The position numbers and the translations under genes are program-made. This document shows positions 4,594 through 6,821 of a stretch of 6,821 nucleotides of DNA, in pieces. Positions within the stretch are counted from its first letter, which is position 1, and each line of letters begins with the position of its first letter. Under the pieces are notes generated by a model that saw nothing but the letters and a program-made list of their open reading frames with translations, did no database searches and was not told the DNA's origin. The DNA comes from Bacteroidota bacterium (lineage in GTDB: Bacteria; Bacteroidota; Bacteroidia; Bacteroidales; Prolixibacteraceae), in the NCBI GenBank assembly GCA_023488865.1, contig JAMDDG010000220.1:1-6821 (forward strand), read 5' to 3'.

Positions 4594-6821
4594 TTAGCCA
4601 TTGATGGCCTTGATTTTCTTTAGATTTTTTCTCCTTCGGTTTTTGATCCGGATGATGTAATCCATGTAATACAAGGCAGGAACAAAAAGCAAAGTGAGGA
4701 AGGTCGCAAAGCTCAGGCCAAAGATGATGGTCCAGGAAAGCGGTCCCCAGAAAGCTACGTTGTCGCCGCCAAAGTAGATATGCGGATTAAACGAAGTGAA
4801 AAGTGTTTCGAAGTTAATGTTCATTCCCACAGCCAGAGGGACCAATCCAAGGATGGTCGCAGATGCGGTCAAAACCACCGGTGTGATCCTGGTTTTTCCA
4901 GCCTGGACGATAGCATCCCTTGTTTTCATTCCCCGTTTTTTCATCTCGTCACAAAATTCGACGATCAATATCCCGTTCCGCACGACAATACCCCCTAAGG
5001 CCACTACGCCGAGGCCCGTCATCATGATGACCAGGTCCATATGGAAGAAAATTACGCCCAACAATACGCCAACGATGCTGAAGATTACTTCGCTGAGGAT
5101 GATAATTGTTTTGCTGATTGACCCAAACTGCGTAATCAGGATAAAAAAGATCAACCCAAGCGCTATGATCATGGCTTTCAACAGGAAGGCAGAGGTTTCC
5201 GCCTGCTTCTCCTGCTCACCTGTAAGTTTGATTGAAGTACCGGCATGCAACGGAAAATTTTTGGCCAGCGCTTTGATCTTCGGAACAATATCATTGGGAG
5301 AGTAGTCAGTCAAAACATTGGAATAAATGGTAATTACCCGTTTCTGGTCCAATCGTTTGATACCGGCATAAGAGCTTGAGTAGTCTATTTTTGCGACGGT
5401 AGATAGTGGGATAGTCCTAATTTGGCCGGAATTCATATCCCGGTAGGTGATTACCAGATTAATCAAAGAATTGATATTGTCACGGGTTAATTTTGAATAA
5501 CGAAGGGTGATAGGGAACTCGTCTTCATCCTGTTTGAATTTGGAAATCTCTTTGCCGAAAAGGGCTGTTCTGAGCTCCATTCCAATCTGTCCGGTTGATA
5601 ATCCAACCCTTTGCGCACGGTCACGGTCGATGTCGATCATGATCTCCGGGGAGTTGAGCTCAAAGTCGGTTTTGAGCTCTTCTATGCCCGGAATATTGAG
5701 TGAGTCGAGATAATGGCGGAATGCATAAGCATCTGTCACCAGATTGTCCATATTTTCGCTGGTCACTTCGATGTTGATGGGTTGTCCGGTAGGTGGCCCC
5801 ATTTTATTTTTGTTTACGGTAATCTCTGCCCCTGCAATATCAGCAATCGATTCACGGATTTTTTCGAGATACCTGGAGGTAGAGATTCCGGTAGTCCGTA
5901 ATTTGCTTTCGACAAAATTAATGGAAATTTTGCCTTTGTTAAAGGGCTTGCCTGCGCTGTTAAATCCCTCTTCCTCCGCTCCGATGGTGACATTCGAGAT
6001 CACAGACTCAATATCAGGATTGTGTTGGCCTATAACCTGATAGACCCTCCGCTCTGCTATACGGGTTACGCTGTCAGTTACATTTTGGTCGGTACCTCCC
6101 GGCATCTTCACATATACCATGATGCTATTCGGGTCATTGTCCGGGAAGAAAAGCACTTTTGGTTTGACAATTCCGGTTAAAACGATCGTGAACAAAAAGA
6201 GTAGGACCATGCCTCCCAGCATCCAGACAGGACGAAATCCCTGTAATATCCAACGTAATTGACGTTCGTAACCGGCCATCATTTTTGGCCAGAAATTTTC
6301 CTGGAAAGACTTGATCCAGAATTGAAGAACATAATGATAAAGAAAGACCATCAAAATTGCGAATACGAGGAAGTTGCCAATTCCGAAGGATTTGAAAAGG
6401 TAAAAAACGATGGCCAATCCAAAGATTCCAAGCAGGATTTTCTTAGTTTGCTTCCACTCAGCTTTGGGATTTGAATCGAATTCGTGGGCCATGAAAGAAA
6501 CCGCAAAAACCGGGTTAAATATGTAAGCAACAAACAGGGAGGCAAACAGGGTTATGATCAGGGTAACGGGAAGGTAATGCATAAACTGGCCAACAATGCC
6601 AGGCCAGAATGCCAATGGAAAGAAGGGGGCCAGGGTAGTAAGCGTTCCCGATAGGATGGGTAGGAATACCTCTCCGGCTGCCAGTTTGGCGGCATTACGT
6701 ATATCCGGATTGTTCCGGTGCATCCGGTGGGTATTCTCAATCACCACGATGGCATCGTCAACCACAATACCCAACGCGAAGATGAAGGCAAACATTACAA
6801 TCATGTTCATCGTAAATCCGA
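4594..6821 (-). CDS. RND-family efflux transporter permease subunit (5' partial, C-terminal 741 residues)
   Basis: This is an inner-membrane, proton-driven pump of the AcrB/HAE type, which exports drugs or other compounds with a membrane-fusion protein and an outer-membrane channel. The frame stays open to the window edge (GFT precedes the first internal Met), so the N-terminal third is missing. Residues are numbered from the Met at 6810. TM4 carries GIVVDDAIVVIEN with the proton-relay Asp pair (18-19). The second periplasmic half spans about 220-540, and TM8-TM12 occupy about 543-715. Where AcrB has the relay Lys940, this protein has Arg611 (VVRNGILIVEF). Two extra hydrophobic segments (about 124-139 and 146-165) lie between TM6 and TM7. 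A Bacteroidota-like insertion (FETLFTSFNPHIYFGGD) precedes the last TM. The C-terminal tail is short and very basic. It is convergent with the defence genes and functionally unrelated to them. The substrate cannot be told. Confidence 0.93.
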   Translation of the reverse strand, partial: GFTMNMIVMFAFIFALGIVVDDAIVVIENTHRMHRNNPDIRNAAKLAAGEVFLPILSGTLTTLAPFFPLAFWPGIVGQFMHYLPVTLIITLFASLFVAYIFNPVFAVSFMAHEFDSNPKAEWKQTKKILLGIFGLAIVFYLFKSFGIGNFLVFAILMVFLYHYVLQFWIKSFQENFWPKMMAGYERQLRWILQGFRPVWMLGGMVLLFLFTIVLTGIVKPKVLFFPDNDPNSIMVYVKMPGGTDQNVTDSVTRIAERRVYQVIGQHNPDIESVISNVTIGAEEEGFNSAGKPFNKGKISINFVESKLRTTGISTSRYLEKIRESIADIAGAEITVNKNKMGPPTGQPINIEVTSENMDNLVTDAYAFRHYLDSLNIPGIEELKTDFELNSPEIMIDIDRDRAQRVGLSTGQIGMELRTALFGKEISKFKQDEDEFPITLRYSKLTRDNINSLINLVITYRDMNSGQIRTIPLSTVAKIDYSSSYAGIKRLDQKRVITIYSNVLTDYSPNDIVPKIKALAKNFPLHAGTSIKLTGEQEKQAETSAFLLKAMIIALGLIFFILITQFGSISKTIIILSEVIFSIVGVLLGVIFFHMDLVIMMTGLGVVALGGIVVRNGILIVEFCDEMKKRGMKTRDAIVQAGKTRITPVVLTASATILGLVPLAVGMNINFETLFTSFNPHIYFGGDNVAFWGPLSWTIIFGLSFATFLTLLFVPALYYMDYIIRIKNRRRKNLKKIKAING

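Noticed and set aside
4796..5305. 169-codon plus-strand frame opposite the efflux gene
   Set aside because: It is antisense to conserved RND transmembrane and periplasmic sequence and has no motif of its own.

Overview
The window looks like a chromosomal segment from a member of the Bacteroidota, probably an environmental one. The clues are the near absence of Shine-Dalgarno sequences before the genes, one match to the Bacteroidota -7 promoter element (TAnnTTTG), and an RND pump with insertions that I associate with that phylum. No RNA gene, insertion sequence or CRISPR array is visible.

Layout: (1) bases 1-72 are the last 23 codons of an unidentified plus-strand gene, followed by a strong intrinsic terminator (98-146). 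(2) Bases 147-374 hold no gene. They contain an imperfect palindrome (247-298), one copy of a short degenerate repeat (234-256) and a possible promoter just before the next start. (3) Bases 375-2047 form a toxin-antitoxin-like pair: an XRE-HTH/ImmA-IrrE metalloprotease and, 2 nt downstream, a PIN-domain (DUF4411-type) gene split by one in-frame TGA. A second degenerate copy of the repeat follows at 2075-2100, so the pair sits between two related CGTTAG-containing sequences, like a mobile cassette. (4) Bases 2168-4455 are a two-gene operon with a 4-nt ATGA overlap: an EcoRI-family adenine DNA methyltransferase and a DUF262 + HNH nuclease. (5) A 17-bp perfect-stem bidirectional terminator (4533-4572) separates this from a convergent minus-strand gene. 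(6) Bases 4594-6821 are the C-terminal 741 residues of an RND efflux permease whose N-terminus lies outside the window.

Bases 147-4500 therefore look like a small accessory or defence island between chromosomal genes, bounded by terminators on both sides. The most interesting unit is the methyltransferase/DUF262-HNH pair. It reads as a compact restriction-modification-like system in which a DUF262 (GmrSD/SspE-like) nuclease occupies the place of a classical restriction enzyme. The upstream protease/PIN pair looks like an addiction or stress module whose toxin is probably inactivated by a nonsense mutation. No terminator is visible between the two modules, so transcription may run from one into the other.
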